Source: Zobellia uliginosa (lineage in GTDB: Bacteria > Bacteroidota > Bacteroidia > Flavobacteriales > Flavobacteriaceae). From it: a DNA stretch of 64,000 bases. The stretch spans positions 744,001-808,000 of the forward strand of contig NZ_FTOB01000004.1 of assembly GCF_900156625.1 (NCBI RefSeq). Reading direction: 5' to 3'. The notes below the pieces were generated by a model that was not told where the DNA came from, did not search any database, and saw only the letters and a program-made list of their open reading frames with translations. Of the stretch, positions 45,832 through 53,746 are shown piece by piece. Made by a program: the position numbers and the translations under genes. Positions within the stretch are counted from its first letter, which is position 1. Every line of letters begins with the position of its first letter.

Positions 45832-46794
45832 TTACGGCTGAACTTGGTCGGCTATGGTAATACTCTTGATCCTGTAGGGGCGTTTCTTTTGTGATTCGTA
45901 GTAAGTACGTATCAAGAGCTCCATTACTATGCCTATGGTAAACAATTGAATGCCGGCCAGTATGAACATCATACCAAAAGTAAGCAAGGGCCTTGTTCCT
46001 ATATCTTCCCCGAATCCGAATTTTACGACGAGTAGATACAGGTTGATCGCAATGCCTATGATGATAAGTACAAATCCAAAAATACCAAAGAAGTGAATAG
46101 GGCGCTGGAAATACTTTCTGATAAACAATAGTAACATAATGTCGGCTACTACCTTAAAAATGCGTTCTAGGCCGTATTTTGAGCTTCCTGCGTGTCGTGC
46201 ATGGTGTTTTACCGGGAGCTGTTTGATGCGGGCGCCTTCAAAATGGGCCAATAGGGTAATAAAGCGGTGCATTTCACCATATAGGTTCAGGTCTTTTGCT
46301 ATTTCCTTGGTGAAAATTTTAAGGGCACAGCCATTGTCCTTGATATCAAGTTTTGCGGTACGGCGAATGAGTGAGTTTGCTATTTTCGAGGGGATTTTTT
46401 TTATGAAGGAATCTTTCCTTTCTTCGCGTATACCGGTAACTACATCATAGTCTTTTTCCGTTATGTATTTCAGCATTTGGGGTATGTCGCTCGGGTCGTT
46501 CTGTAGATCACCATCCATAGTAATGATATAGTCACCTTGTGCGTAGTCGATACCGGCCGCCAAGGCCAAGCTCTGGCCATAATTTCTTTTGAGGCTGATA
46601 AGGTGAACCCGGTCATCTTTCATGTTTTTAATGGCCTTTCTCGTACCGTCGAATGAAAAATCGTCTACGTAGATGATCTGGTAGTTATAACCTTCAAGGC
46701 TCTCGTGTATTTTATTCGTAAGCAAGGCAATATTGTCAACCTCGTTAAATACAGGAATGACAATAGACAGCGGTGATGTTGTTACCAAATTCAT
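45832..46794 (-). CDS. Polyprenyl-phosphate glycosyltransferase, ArnC/DPM1-like GT2
   Basis: The 320-residue protein has an N-terminal GT2 domain (LSIVIPVFNEVDNI, IIYVDDFSFDGT, ITMDGDLQNDPSDIP) and two C-terminal membrane segments (about 240-290). It should transfer a sugar from a nucleotide donor to undecaprenyl phosphate on the cytosolic face. The pairing with a GT39 enzyme encoded on the other strand suggests donor synthesis for it; the genes are convergent, so the link is functional inference only. Confidence 0.9.
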   Translation of the reverse strand: MNLVTTSPLSIVIPVFNEVDNIALLTNKIHESLEGYNYQIIYVDDFSFDGTRKAIKNMKDDRVHLISLKRNYGQSLALAAGIDYAQGDYIITMDGDLQNDPSDIPQMLKYITEKDYDVVTGIREERKDSFIKKIPSKIANSLIRRTAKLDIKDNGCALKIFTKEIAKDLNLYGEMHRFITLLAHFEGARIKQLPVKHHARHAGSSKYGLERIFKVVADIMLLLFIRKYFQRPIHFFGIFGFVLIIIGIAINLYLLVVKFGFGEDIGTRPLLTFGMMFILAGIQLFTIGIVMELLIRTYYESQKKRPYRIKSITIADQVQP

Positions 46795-46831
46795 GGGGCT
46801 GGTGAAGTTTGTGGCAAATTAAGTGAATTAT

Positions 46832-47875
46832 TTAAGAGCTGGTTTTAAAAATGCTTATCAATTCTTCGGCCGCTTGAAACGGACTGATTTCTTTTGCGGT
46901 GACCATTTCGGTGTATTTTTTTAAGTTTTTGTTTATCTCCCCAGTCTGAAAAAAATCTGATTTTAGCCGTTCTTCAATGGCTTCAAAAAGCCATTTTTTG
47001 TTTTGTTGCATGCGTTTTTCTTCAAAGACCCCGCTCTTTTGGGTGTCTTTGATGTACTCTTCGATCATGGCCCAAATTTCGGTGATTCCCTCATTTTTCA
47101 ATGCCGAGCAACTCAATACTTTTGGGATCCAGCCATTTTCTTTTGGTGGGTACAGTTGTAGGGCATTTTTGAATTCGGCTTTGGCCGCGTCGGCTTTTTG
47201 GAGGTTGTCACCATCGGCCTTATTAATGACTATGGCATCTGCCATTTCAACGATTCCTCGTTTAATTCCCTGTAGCTCGTCTCCGGCACCGGCCAATTTC
47301 AGCAAGAGGAAGAAATCTACCATTCCGTGTACGGTAGTTTCGTTTTGTCCTACCCCTACCGTTTCCACCAAAATAATAGGGTAGCCTGCGGCTTCACAAA
47401 GAACGATGCTTTCCCTGGTCTTTCGGGCTACACCACCAAGTGAGAGGCCGGAGGGCGAAGGGCGGATAAAGGCGTTGGGATCTTTGGCCAAGGTTTCCAT
47501 ACGGGTTTTGTCCCCAAGTATACTGCCCTTACTTTGCGTGCTTGTGGGGTCGACCGTCAATACGGCAATTTTGTGTCCTGCAGAGGTCAATGAACGTCCC
47601 AAGGTTTCAATGAAAGTGCTTTTTCCCACACCTGGTACACCGGTAATACCAATACGAATACTCCTGTTCTTATGCTTTAAGCATTGTCTAATGATCGCAT
47701 TGGCCTGCTCAAAGTGTTTTTTATGGTTGCTTTCGACTAGGGTAATGGCCCGGCCCAAAGCCATCTTGTCGCCTTGCTGTAGGGCATTGGCCAATGTTTT
47801 CGGGTCTAGGGCAACTTTCCTTTTTTTCCGTATATCGGATATATGGGTGGAATCTGTATTTTTTATCGGTTTCAA
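46832..47875 (-). CDS. Methylmalonyl-CoA mutase chaperone GTPase, MeaB/ArgK family
   Basis: The 347-residue G3E-type GTPase has a Walker A in GITGVPGVGKSTFIETLG, VDPTSTQSKGSILGDKTRM, switch segment ETVGVGQNE and base-specificity motif NKADGD. It protects and loads adenosylcobalamin-dependent methylmalonyl-CoA mutase. No ATG exists before residue 37 of the frame. I chose TTG at 47875, which lies one base after the stop of the DUF2911 gene and gives a normal length; a TTG at 47950 would overlap that gene by 74 bp. Confidence 0.9.
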   Translation of the reverse strand: MKPIKNTDSTHISDIRKKRKVALDPKTLANALQQGDKMALGRAITLVESNHKKHFEQANAIIRQCLKHKNRSIRIGITGVPGVGKSTFIETLGRSLTSAGHKIAVLTVDPTSTQSKGSILGDKTRMETLAKDPNAFIRPSPSGLSLGGVARKTRESIVLCEAAGYPIILVETVGVGQNETTVHGMVDFFLLLKLAGAGDELQGIKRGIVEMADAIVINKADGDNLQKADAAKAEFKNALQLYPPKENGWIPKVLSCSALKNEGITEIWAMIEEYIKDTQKSGVFEEKRMQQNKKWLFEAIEERLKSDFFQTGEINKNLKKYTEMVTAKEISPFQAAEELISIFKTSS

Positions 47876-47876
47876 G

Positions 47877-48437
47877 TTATTTTGAAATAGGTATTTTAAT
47901 CTTGGTTCTATCCCATGAAATACCGAGAAATAGTTGATTCTGCCTCTCAAAATCTATCGTTAGGTTTTCTATGGGCAGTTTTGTTTCTTCCGTGGGTATT
48001 TCTATTTCTAAGATATCGTGCTTAGGTATTCTTGTCGTTTTCTTTCCTCCACTTAAAACCGTTACGCCCCAGTCGGGAATATGACTGTTGAATATAACCG
48101 ACCAACTCTGGCGGCCAGGTCTTGTCCATAGGGAATAGGTCCCTTTGGGCAAAGGGTAATTGGCTACAAGTATATCGGTAGCGGTAGTGAAAGTTGTGGG
48201 TTCGTTCGCTCCTGTACGCCAAATTTCGTCATAGGGGACAAGTTCCCCAAAAATGATTCTGTCTTTTTTGGCTGGGCTGGAATAACGTACCAGCAGGTCC
48301 ATGTCGTTCTGGGTGTACGTTGCCGTTTTTTCAGGGCTATGCTTTTTGGTCTGTCTACGCATGTAGGGCCCTATTACAAAAATGAAAAGCAGCCCGACGG
48401 ATGCAATGCCGATGAGTAAGCGTTTTAATAGTTTCAT
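47877..48437 (-). CDS. DUF2911 protein with N-terminal membrane anchor
   Basis: The 186-residue protein has an N-terminal hydrophobic segment (about 8-25), which serves as an anchor or uncleaved signal. The DUF2911 domain is seen as SSPAKKDRIIFGELVPYDEIWRTGANEPT, followed by LPKGTYSLWTRPG and DWGVTV. Function is unknown; the fold is a small beta-sandwich exposed to the periplasm. It is upstream of and tightly linked to meaB. Confidence 0.87.
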   Translation of the reverse strand: MKLLKRLLIGIASVGLLFIFVIGPYMRRQTKKHSPEKTATYTQNDMDLLVRYSSPAKKDRIIFGELVPYDEIWRTGANEPTTFTTATDILVANYPLPKGTYSLWTRPGRQSWSVIFNSHIPDWGVTVLSGGKKTTRIPKHDILEIEIPTEETKLPIENLTIDFERQNQLFLGISWDRTKIKIPISK

Positions 48438-48491
48438 GATTCGGTCTTGGTTCTCCTAAGTTACGAATAAGGTGTGTAATCCCTTCTTTTT

Positions 48492-48524
48492 TTGATCGTA
48501 AAGATGTTTTTCACAATAATTTAA
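48492..48524 (+). promoter_or_regulatory. Possible promoter of the ohr gene
   Basis: TTG (48492-48494), a 22-nt spacer and TAATTTAA (48517-48524) resemble TTG-N19-TAnnTTTG with the last base replaced. Start near 48531 gives a 60-nt leader. I see no OhrR-type operator. Confidence 0.35.
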
Positions 48525-48590
48525 TAATGTATAATCTTCTTATAAAAATTCATAGCTTAAATTGATGATGTAAATATTAAATTCTACGTA

Positions 48591-49019
48591 ATGAAAACTA
48601 TTTTTAAAACAGAAGCAACGAATACAGGAGGTAGGGGAGGTCACGTAAAGAGTAGTGATGGTGCCTTAGACCTAGATATAAAAATGCCGGATGCCAAGGG
48701 TAATACGGATGGAAAGTCCACCAACCCCGAACAGCTATTTGCAGCAGCCTATGCCACATGTTTTGCAGGGGCACTTCAGGCAGTTGCCAAAGAGCACGAT
48801 GTTGATGATTTAGGTGATTTTAGTGTAACCGCTATTGTTGGTTTTAATAAGGATGAAGATGGTTTTTTCATCGACGCCACTTTAGATTGCCTGTTACCCA
48901 CGGTAGATAAACAAAAAGGGGAGGACTTGATCAATGCGGCGCATGAAATATGTCCATACAGTAAGGCCACAAGAGACAATATTACGGTGGAACTGAATTT
49001 GATGGTGGAAGAGGAATAG
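48591..49019 (+). CDS. ohr: Organic hydroperoxide resistance protein, Ohr/OsmC family
   Basis: The 142-residue thiol peroxidase has both catalytic Cys residues, in ATCFAGALQAVA and EICPYSKATRDN, and the Ohr pattern GGRGGHVKSSDG with NPEQLFAAAYATC. It reduces fatty acid and organic hydroperoxides in the cytosol. The Cys spacing and short length fit Ohr, not OsmC. A single gene with its own terminator. Confidence 0.93.
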   Translation: MKTIFKTEATNTGGRGGHVKSSDGALDLDIKMPDAKGNTDGKSTNPEQLFAAAYATCFAGALQAVAKEHDVDDLGDFSVTAIVGFNKDEDGFFIDATLDCLLPTVDKQKGEDLINAAHEICPYSKATRDNITVELNLMVEEE

Positions 49020-49038
49020 GATTGGCCTTGTAATACGA

Positions 49039-49073
49039 AGAAAGCCCTAAGAGCAATGTTCTTAGGGCTTTCT
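49039..49073. terminator. Bidirectional terminator between ohr and galM
   Basis: Arms AGAAAGCCCTAAG (49039-49051) and its complement (49061-49073) pair perfectly over 13 bp around a 9-nt loop, with a short T run on the plus side. The galM stop codon begins at the next base, so the hairpin serves both convergent genes. Confidence 0.82.
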
Positions 49074-49979
49074 TTATATTAGTGCAAACTCATACTTCGA
49101 GATATTGCGGTACTTTTCGTTAGGCCTTAATAGGGCACTCGGAAAACTCGGTTGATTTGGTGCATCGGGAAAGTTTTGTGTCTCGAAACATATGCCCGTA
49201 AATTCAGGAGGGGTATAGACGATAAGGGCCGGTTGGTTGGTTTTGACCGTCATACTGATGCCTGATTTTTTTGATGAGACCCGCGCCGCCAGATTTGTCT
49301 TGGGGTGAATGGCGAAGGGGATGTCGAATCGTGTGTTACCGATGGGGCGCTCGGCAAGAAAATCGTAGGTGTTTCCTTTTACCGGAACAAATTGGCCCGT
49401 CGGTAATTTGTCTTGGGTAGCCTCTGTATAGTGGGTGCAATTAAGCTGCAGGTTGTAGTGGGCCAGGCTATCGGTGTCATCGAGCTTAAAATACGAATGG
49501 TTGGTGAGGTTTATTACGGTGGTACGATCGGTAATGGCCTGATGATCGATAACCAAAGCGTTGCCCGATAGTTTATAGGTCACGACCACCTTTAGGTTGC
49601 CAGGGTAACCTTCCTCAAGATGTTTGCTGAAATACGATAGTTTGACGAAGGGTTCTGGGCCATTGTTGACTTCCTCGAATTTCCAGGTTTTTTGGGCAAA
49701 ACTTGTTTTTCCTCCGTGTAAGTGAACCCCGTTTACGTTATGCAATGGGTAGTTCTGTTTGTCAATGACGAAACCACCATTGGAAATACGTCCAGCATAG
49801 CGACCGACGCACGCTCCCATAAATTTCCTGTCTTGTGGATAAGCACTAGGGTAGTCAAGGCCAACGACTACATTTGTATAGTTTCCGTCCTTATCTTTTA
49901 CTAGCAATTTTTGAATTACGGCACCATAATCTAATACGATTAAGATGATGTTTTCTGTCTGTATCGTAACTTGTTTCAA
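49074..49979 (-). CDS. galM: Aldose 1-epimerase (galactose mutarotase)
   Basis: The 301-residue enzyme interconverts alpha and beta anomers of galactose and other aldoses. Signature segments are LDYGAVIQKLLVKDKDG, GRYAGRISNGGF, NGVHLHGG, the catalytic His in VINLTNHSYFKL, and the catalytic Glu in GICFETQNFPDAPN. No signal peptide, so cytosolic. No ATG fits the family N-terminus; TTG at 49979 (MKQVTIQTEN) is the only suitable start. Confidence 0.93.
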   Translation of the reverse strand: MKQVTIQTENIILIVLDYGAVIQKLLVKDKDGNYTNVVVGLDYPSAYPQDRKFMGACVGRYAGRISNGGFVIDKQNYPLHNVNGVHLHGGKTSFAQKTWKFEEVNNGPEPFVKLSYFSKHLEEGYPGNLKVVVTYKLSGNALVIDHQAITDRTTVINLTNHSYFKLDDTDSLAHYNLQLNCTHYTEATQDKLPTGQFVPVKGNTYDFLAERPIGNTRFDIPFAIHPKTNLAARVSSKKSGISMTVKTNQPALIVYTPPEFTGICFETQNFPDAPNQPSFPSALLRPNEKYRNISKYEFALI

Positions 49980-50180
49980 GTGTCTCGAATTAAAATTATT
50001 GCAAAATTATGGGTTTTTTGCAACACGGGAATATTTCTTTCGTCCTTATAATGGAATAAGTTAAAAAAACAGACGACCAAACCTCGTCAGTACAAAATCT
50101 TACTGGAATTACTAGCCGTGAGCAGCTTTTACAGGAAAAGGCAATTTGAAATGGTTACTGAAATAATGGAATCACTTAAA

Positions 50181-50867
50181 TCAATGGGCATCTTCTTTTA
50201 GATAGGCTTTAAAATTCTGCTTAAAGCGGTTTAATCTCGGTATGGATACATTGGTGATATAAGGGTTGTTCGGGTGTTTACGTTCGTAATCTTGATGGTA
50301 GTCTTCTGCATCGTAAAACTTGGTGAACTGTATTACTTCAGTAGTTATTGGGGCACCGTCGTATACGTTTTGGTCTTTTAGGGCTTGTATATACCCATTG
50401 ATAACCTGCTTTTCCTGTTCGTTTTTATAAAATGCAATTGAACGGTATTGCCGGCCTTTGTCGGGACCTTGTCGATTTAAGGTCGTTGGGTCGTGCGAAC
50501 CAAAAAACACTTGGACCAAGGCCGTAAACGAAATGACTTTTGGGTCGTAATAGACTTTAACGGCTTCGGCGTGGCTTGTCAGCCCTCCTCCAACTTGTTC
50601 GTAGGTAGGATTCTTTTCCGTGCCCCCAGAATACCCCGATACCACTTCCTTGACCCCCTTTACGCTTTCAAAAATGGCTTCAACACACCAAAAACAACCA
50701 CTTGCAAAATATGCCGTTTCATATGTGTCAAGGTCTTGGGGCATGGGTTTCGTCAATTTGGTTACAGCCTCTTTTTCTGTAGTGACGACTTTTTTGTTGC
50801 TGTTCGATTGGCAAGCCGTGGTAAGGGAAAGACCTAGGGCCAAAAGGTATAATTTTAGAATTTTCAT
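50181..50867 (-). CDS. msrA: Peptide methionine-S-sulfoxide reductase A, lipoprotein
   Basis: The catalytic domain (about 50-215) has the GCFWC active site in AYFASGCFWCVEAIFESVKG, and later GGLTSHAEAVKVYYDP, FFGSHDPTT and KGRQYRSIAFY. A lipoprotein signal peptide (lipobox LTTAC at Cys19) precedes it, so the enzyme should work in the periplasm or on the outer membrane, repairing oxidised methionine. That needs an extracytoplasmic electron source; none is next to it. Confidence 0.94.
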   Translation of the reverse strand: MKILKLYLLALGLSLTTACQSNSNKKVVTTEKEAVTKLTKPMPQDLDTYETAYFASGCFWCVEAIFESVKGVKEVVSGYSGGTEKNPTYEQVGGGLTSHAEAVKVYYDPKVISFTALVQVFFGSHDPTTLNRQGPDKGRQYRSIAFYKNEQEKQVINGYIQALKDQNVYDGAPITTEVIQFTKFYDAEDYHQDYERKHPNNPYITNVSIPRLNRFKQNFKAYLKEDAH

Positions 50868-50931
50868 TGTTGTTTTTATTATTAGTTCTGAAAAACGGGA
50901 AGAACTTACTTAAAAATAAAAATAGGCAAAA

Positions 50932-50971
50932 AAATAAGGCCCGTTCGATTTTTTTCGAACGGGCCTTATTT
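50932..50971 (-). terminator. Strong terminator after the malectin lipoprotein gene
   Basis: A perfect 17-bp stem (50932-50948 with 50955-50971; AAATAAGGCCCGTTCGA and complement) has a 6-nt loop. On the minus strand it is followed by a T-rich tail, right after the gene ending at 50990. Confidence 0.9.
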
Positions 50972-50989
50972 CATAGGGATGGGAGTGTC

Positions 50990-51997
50990 TTATGGTTCGA
51001 CGCTTCCCGTACCTAAAACTTCTATAGCTGAAACTTTTGGTTTGTTGACGGATGCTTCAAAGGTAATTGTCAATTCACCATCTGTAACCTCAATATCGTA
51101 CATGCGGGTATCTGGTTTTCCGGCTCCGATATCTTTATAAAGGTCGTATCCGGTAAAAACTTCAGTGTCTTCCATTGTAACATTAAAGACTCTACTTCCG
51201 ACACCGCCCTCTAGACCTTCTGGGTTGTCAAGGCCCCAATAGATTTCGGCGAAGTAAAGTTTAACCGTATAGCTTCCGTTTGTGACGGGGATTTTATAGG
51301 AAAATGGTCCCTTTACCTTAGTGTTGTCACTAATTCTCTCAGTTAAAAAGATGGCATTCATGTCCGTGTCTTCTTCAGTGAAAAGCGGATTGGTATAGGC
51401 TTCGGTAGGACCGTCAAAATGTTTGTCGGCTAAAAAGAGATTACCTTCATAAGTCGCCTCTGGACCTCCACAGTTGATTCTTAGAAGGGTTGGACCAAGA
51501 GGTTCCGTTGACTGAGCGACCTCTTGTGCAGGATTCGATTCGTCGGGATTAAAGGTTATGTCTACCGTGCTTGTAATGTCTACGCCATCTAACTTGGCGG
51601 ATACAGTTACGGTTTCTTCGGTTTCACTACTTACCGTTGCCGTATAGGTTCCGTTTTCGTTATCGGTCACTTCCGATACGGTGGCATTACCGGTAACCGA
51701 TAATACTATGGTACCTCCACTGCCCTTAAGTAAATTTCCGTCGGCATCTGCCAGTTTGATTGTTACGGTCGAAGTACTGACTCCATTGGAATGGGCGGCA
51801 GCAGTGGCGTTTAAAGTTGTATTGGCATTTGTTGGGTCCGCTTCGGGAGTAGGTTCTGGGTCCGGATCCGGGTCTGGGTCGGGTTGTTGTTCTGTGCCAG
51901 TCCCTCCGTCATCGCTGCTACATGCTACCGGTACCATAACGAAAGACACGAATAGCATGGCGAACAGAGCCAATCTTGTTAGTAAACTACGTTTCAT
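50990..51997 (-). CDS. Malectin-domain lipoprotein with Ig-like domain
   Basis: The 335-residue protein has a lipobox (VPVAC), a PDPDPDPE linker (about 39-55), an invasin/Ig-like domain (about 55-155; STVTIKLADADGNLLKGSGG, ENGTYTATVSS) and a C-terminal malectin-like carbohydrate-binding domain (about 175-330; LRINCGGPEATYEG, GSYTVKLYFAEIYWG, FNVTMEDTEVFTGYDLYKD). It probably binds glucose-type or other glycans on the surface. It is the first gene of the 51-59 kb region and is terminated strongly. Confidence 0.88.
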   Translation of the reverse strand: MKRSLLTRLALFAMLFVSFVMVPVACSSDDGGTGTEQQPDPDPDPDPEPTPEADPTNANTTLNATAAAHSNGVSTSTVTIKLADADGNLLKGSGGTIVLSVTGNATVSEVTDNENGTYTATVSSETEETVTVSAKLDGVDITSTVDITFNPDESNPAQEVAQSTEPLGPTLLRINCGGPEATYEGNLFLADKHFDGPTEAYTNPLFTEEDTDMNAIFLTERISDNTKVKGPFSYKIPVTNGSYTVKLYFAEIYWGLDNPEGLEGGVGSRVFNVTMEDTEVFTGYDLYKDIGAGKPDTRMYDIEVTDGELTITFEASVNKPKVSAIEVLGTGSVEP

Positions 51998-52377
51998 AAT
52001 TCAGTGATTTTAAATTAATTCATTTTCTTTTTCAAAAGTGGCTGCAAAATATTCAAAAGGCGGTCTCAGAACAATAATATTAACTAATAATCGACAAAAG
52101 ATGAGACTTGATCGTTAGTTCAATCATTTTATGTAAGTGAAATATTACAGTATCTGAGAATCAGTGAGTTTGGTTGTAAGATTTCAGATAGTCCGATGAA
52201 AAAGATATGTGAATTTAAGGACTCATAGCTTGTGGAATTTTCCAATTATTCGCGGAACTTTGAGCGATTGATCAGATATGAATGGGTACCATCAGGATAT
52301 GGTTTTTAAGAATTAAATAACAGTAGGTAGGGGGCGGTGCTAAAAAATGAAGAATCTACAGTTCTAGGAAGTACTTG
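51998..52377. other. Non-coding stretch before the first peptide copy
   Basis: About 380 bp without a convincing gene or terminator. It includes the upstream region of the malectin gene on the minus strand (a TAATTTAA box 15 or 27 nt from a TTG). Nothing else is supported. Confidence 0.5.
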
Positions 52378-52797
52378 TTTTCGATTAAAGACACTTAATC
52401 TCGGTAAGCTGTTTTTGAGGTCGACTACGTTTATCGATGGTTTTTTACACTTGAACCGAAGTTGTGCAGCTAACCGAAAATATGGGGTTTTTCAGCGAAT
52501 GAAACCTCGGTAGGGTGGGGCTTCGGGCGTTTTATATATATAAACGCACAAGTCATGAAAACTATCGCAACTTTAATTTTTGTTCTTTTTATCGGGTTGA
52601 CCGCCCAAGCCCAAACTTCGACCGAAGAGGTTAAAATAGACACTGTTGAAATGACGATCGTTACCGAGACTGCTACGGAAGAAGTTAGTTTGGAAAACAC
52701 TTTGGAAGTTGCCCGTTTGTATAAAAGGGATAACGCTAGGGTAACCAAGGCGCTTTCTTTTACTACGAAAAGAAACAAAGCTAAAATGGCCTAATCG
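52378..52797. repeat. Duplicated leader-plus-gene unit, copy 1
   Basis: About 420 bp match the unit at 53121-53540 (offset 743) with 7 base differences: 6 in the 177-nt leader and 1 in the gene. Homology ends sharply at the stop codon. Inside the leader an imperfect long-range stem pairs TCGGTAAGCTG (52401-52411) with CAGCTAACCGA (52467-52477), and a hairpin GCGTTT...AAACGC (52527-52547) ends 7 nt before the ATG. Both structures are unchanged in copy 2. Confidence 0.92.
52555..52794 (+). CDS. Small secreted protein of unknown family, copy 1, 79 aa
   Basis: The protein has a clear signal peptide (MKTIATLIFVLFIGLTAQAQ) and a mature part of about 59 residues: Thr/Glu-rich first (STEEVKIDTVEMTIVTETAT), then SLENTLEVARLYKRDNARVT, and a basic end. 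I recognise no family. The mature peptide is small enough to act as a secreted or periplasmic peptide. It differs from copy 2 by one residue (Val here, Ala in copy 2). No Shine-Dalgarno sequence; a hairpin lies directly upstream. Confidence 0.75.
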   Translation: MKTIATLIFVLFIGLTAQAQTSTEEVKIDTVEMTIVTETATEEVSLENTLEVARLYKRDNARVTKALSFTTKRNKAKMA

Positions 52798-53120
52798 ATT
52801 GTTCATCTACCAACCCATAAGTATATATATAATATCTTTTTAGCACCGGCTTTCCTTAGACTTTTTATAACGTTTCTATTTTTCTCTATAGTTGTTTTTG
52901 ACAAATGCTCTCGATAGAACAAAGTTATATTGAATGCATACGGCCTACATATAGCTATAGGGGTAATTCCACAGGGCATTCATATATAATATGTATCACA
53001 TTGCAGTATAATCGTTAGGCGCTTTATTGATGCGATGGGAGTAGGGCAAACATATTAGAATGAAACTAATTATGATATAGGCTAAATAGAGATATCTGTC
53101 GAGGCGGGGGAATGCTTTCT
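52798..53120. other. Spacer between the two peptide copies
   Basis: About 323 bp, AT-rich and unrelated to the sequence before copy 1. I see no gene, terminator or repeat end in it, so the duplication did not include this spacer. Confidence 0.5.
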
Positions 53121-53540
53121 TTTCCGACTAAAGACACTTTATCTCGGTAAGCTGTTTTTGAGGTCGACTACGTTCACCGATGGTTTTTTACACTTGAACC
53201 GAAGTTGTGCAGCTAACCGAAAATATGGGGTTTTTCAGCGAATGAAACCTCGGTAGGATGGGGCTTCGGGCGTTTTATATATATAAACGCACAAGTCATG
53301 AAAACTATCGCAACTTTAATTTTTGTTCTTTTTATCGGGTTGACCGCCCAAGCCCAAACTTCGACCGAAGAGGTTAAAATAGACACTGTTGAAATGACGA
53401 TCGCTACCGAGACTGCTACGGAAGAAGTTAGTTTGGAAAACACTTTGGAAGTTGCCCGTTTGTATAAAAGGGATAACGCTAGGGTAACCAAGGCGCTTTC
53501 TTTTACTACGAAAAGAAACAAAGCTAAAATGGCCTAAGAA
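53121..53540. repeat. Duplicated leader-plus-gene unit, copy 2
   Basis: This is the partner of 52378-52797. Stem arms lie at 53144-53154 and 53210-53220. Leader changes relative to copy 1 include TTTATCGATGG to TTCACCGATGG and one G to A near 53260. Confidence 0.92.
53298..53537 (+). CDS. Small secreted protein of unknown family, copy 2, 79 aa
   Basis: The protein is identical to copy 1 except for Ala in TIATETAT. Signal peptide, Thr/Glu-rich stretch and basic C-terminus are unchanged, and the leader is conserved. Downstream sequence differs from that of copy 1 immediately after the stop. The two copies point to gene dosage or a young duplication; a role as signal or ligand for the nearby kinases is only a guess. 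Confidence 0.75.
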   Translation: MKTIATLIFVLFIGLTAQAQTSTEEVKIDTVEMTIATETATEEVSLENTLEVARLYKRDNARVTKALSFTTKRNKAKMA

Positions 53541-53611
53541 ATTAAGGTTTAGCTTATTTATAATAACACGCGGAAGTTTCTAATAAAAGAAAAAGCCCCA
53601 ATCCCATTCCT

Positions 53612-53746
53612 ATGATAGTACTTATTTCTTTAATCGTTGTTGCGCTAGTCTTTTGCAATGTATTGCTGTTTCCTAAAACGAAAGGAATTTTACGGCCTTT
53701 GAAAGTAGAGGTCGAGGATGGTGGTTCACCGGAAGATTACGATTAG
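53612..53746 (+). CDS. Possible small membrane protein, 44 aa
   Basis: The frame encodes one hydrophobic segment (MIVLISLIVVALVFCNVLLF) and a short charged tail (KTKGILRPLKVEVEDGGS). Its composition is typical of a real single-pass microprotein. Its stop overlaps the convergent kinase stop by 4 bp. No homologue is known to me and no promoter or ribosome site stands out, so it remains a candidate. Confidence 0.4.
   Translation: MIVLISLIVVALVFCNVLLFPKTKGILRPLKVEVEDGGSPEDYD

Noticed and set aside
52470-53521. Two antisense 102-codon frames opposite the duplicated peptide genes
   Set aside because: They exist in both copies only because the sequence is duplicated; the sense frame has a signal peptide and good codon pattern, the antisense frame has none.
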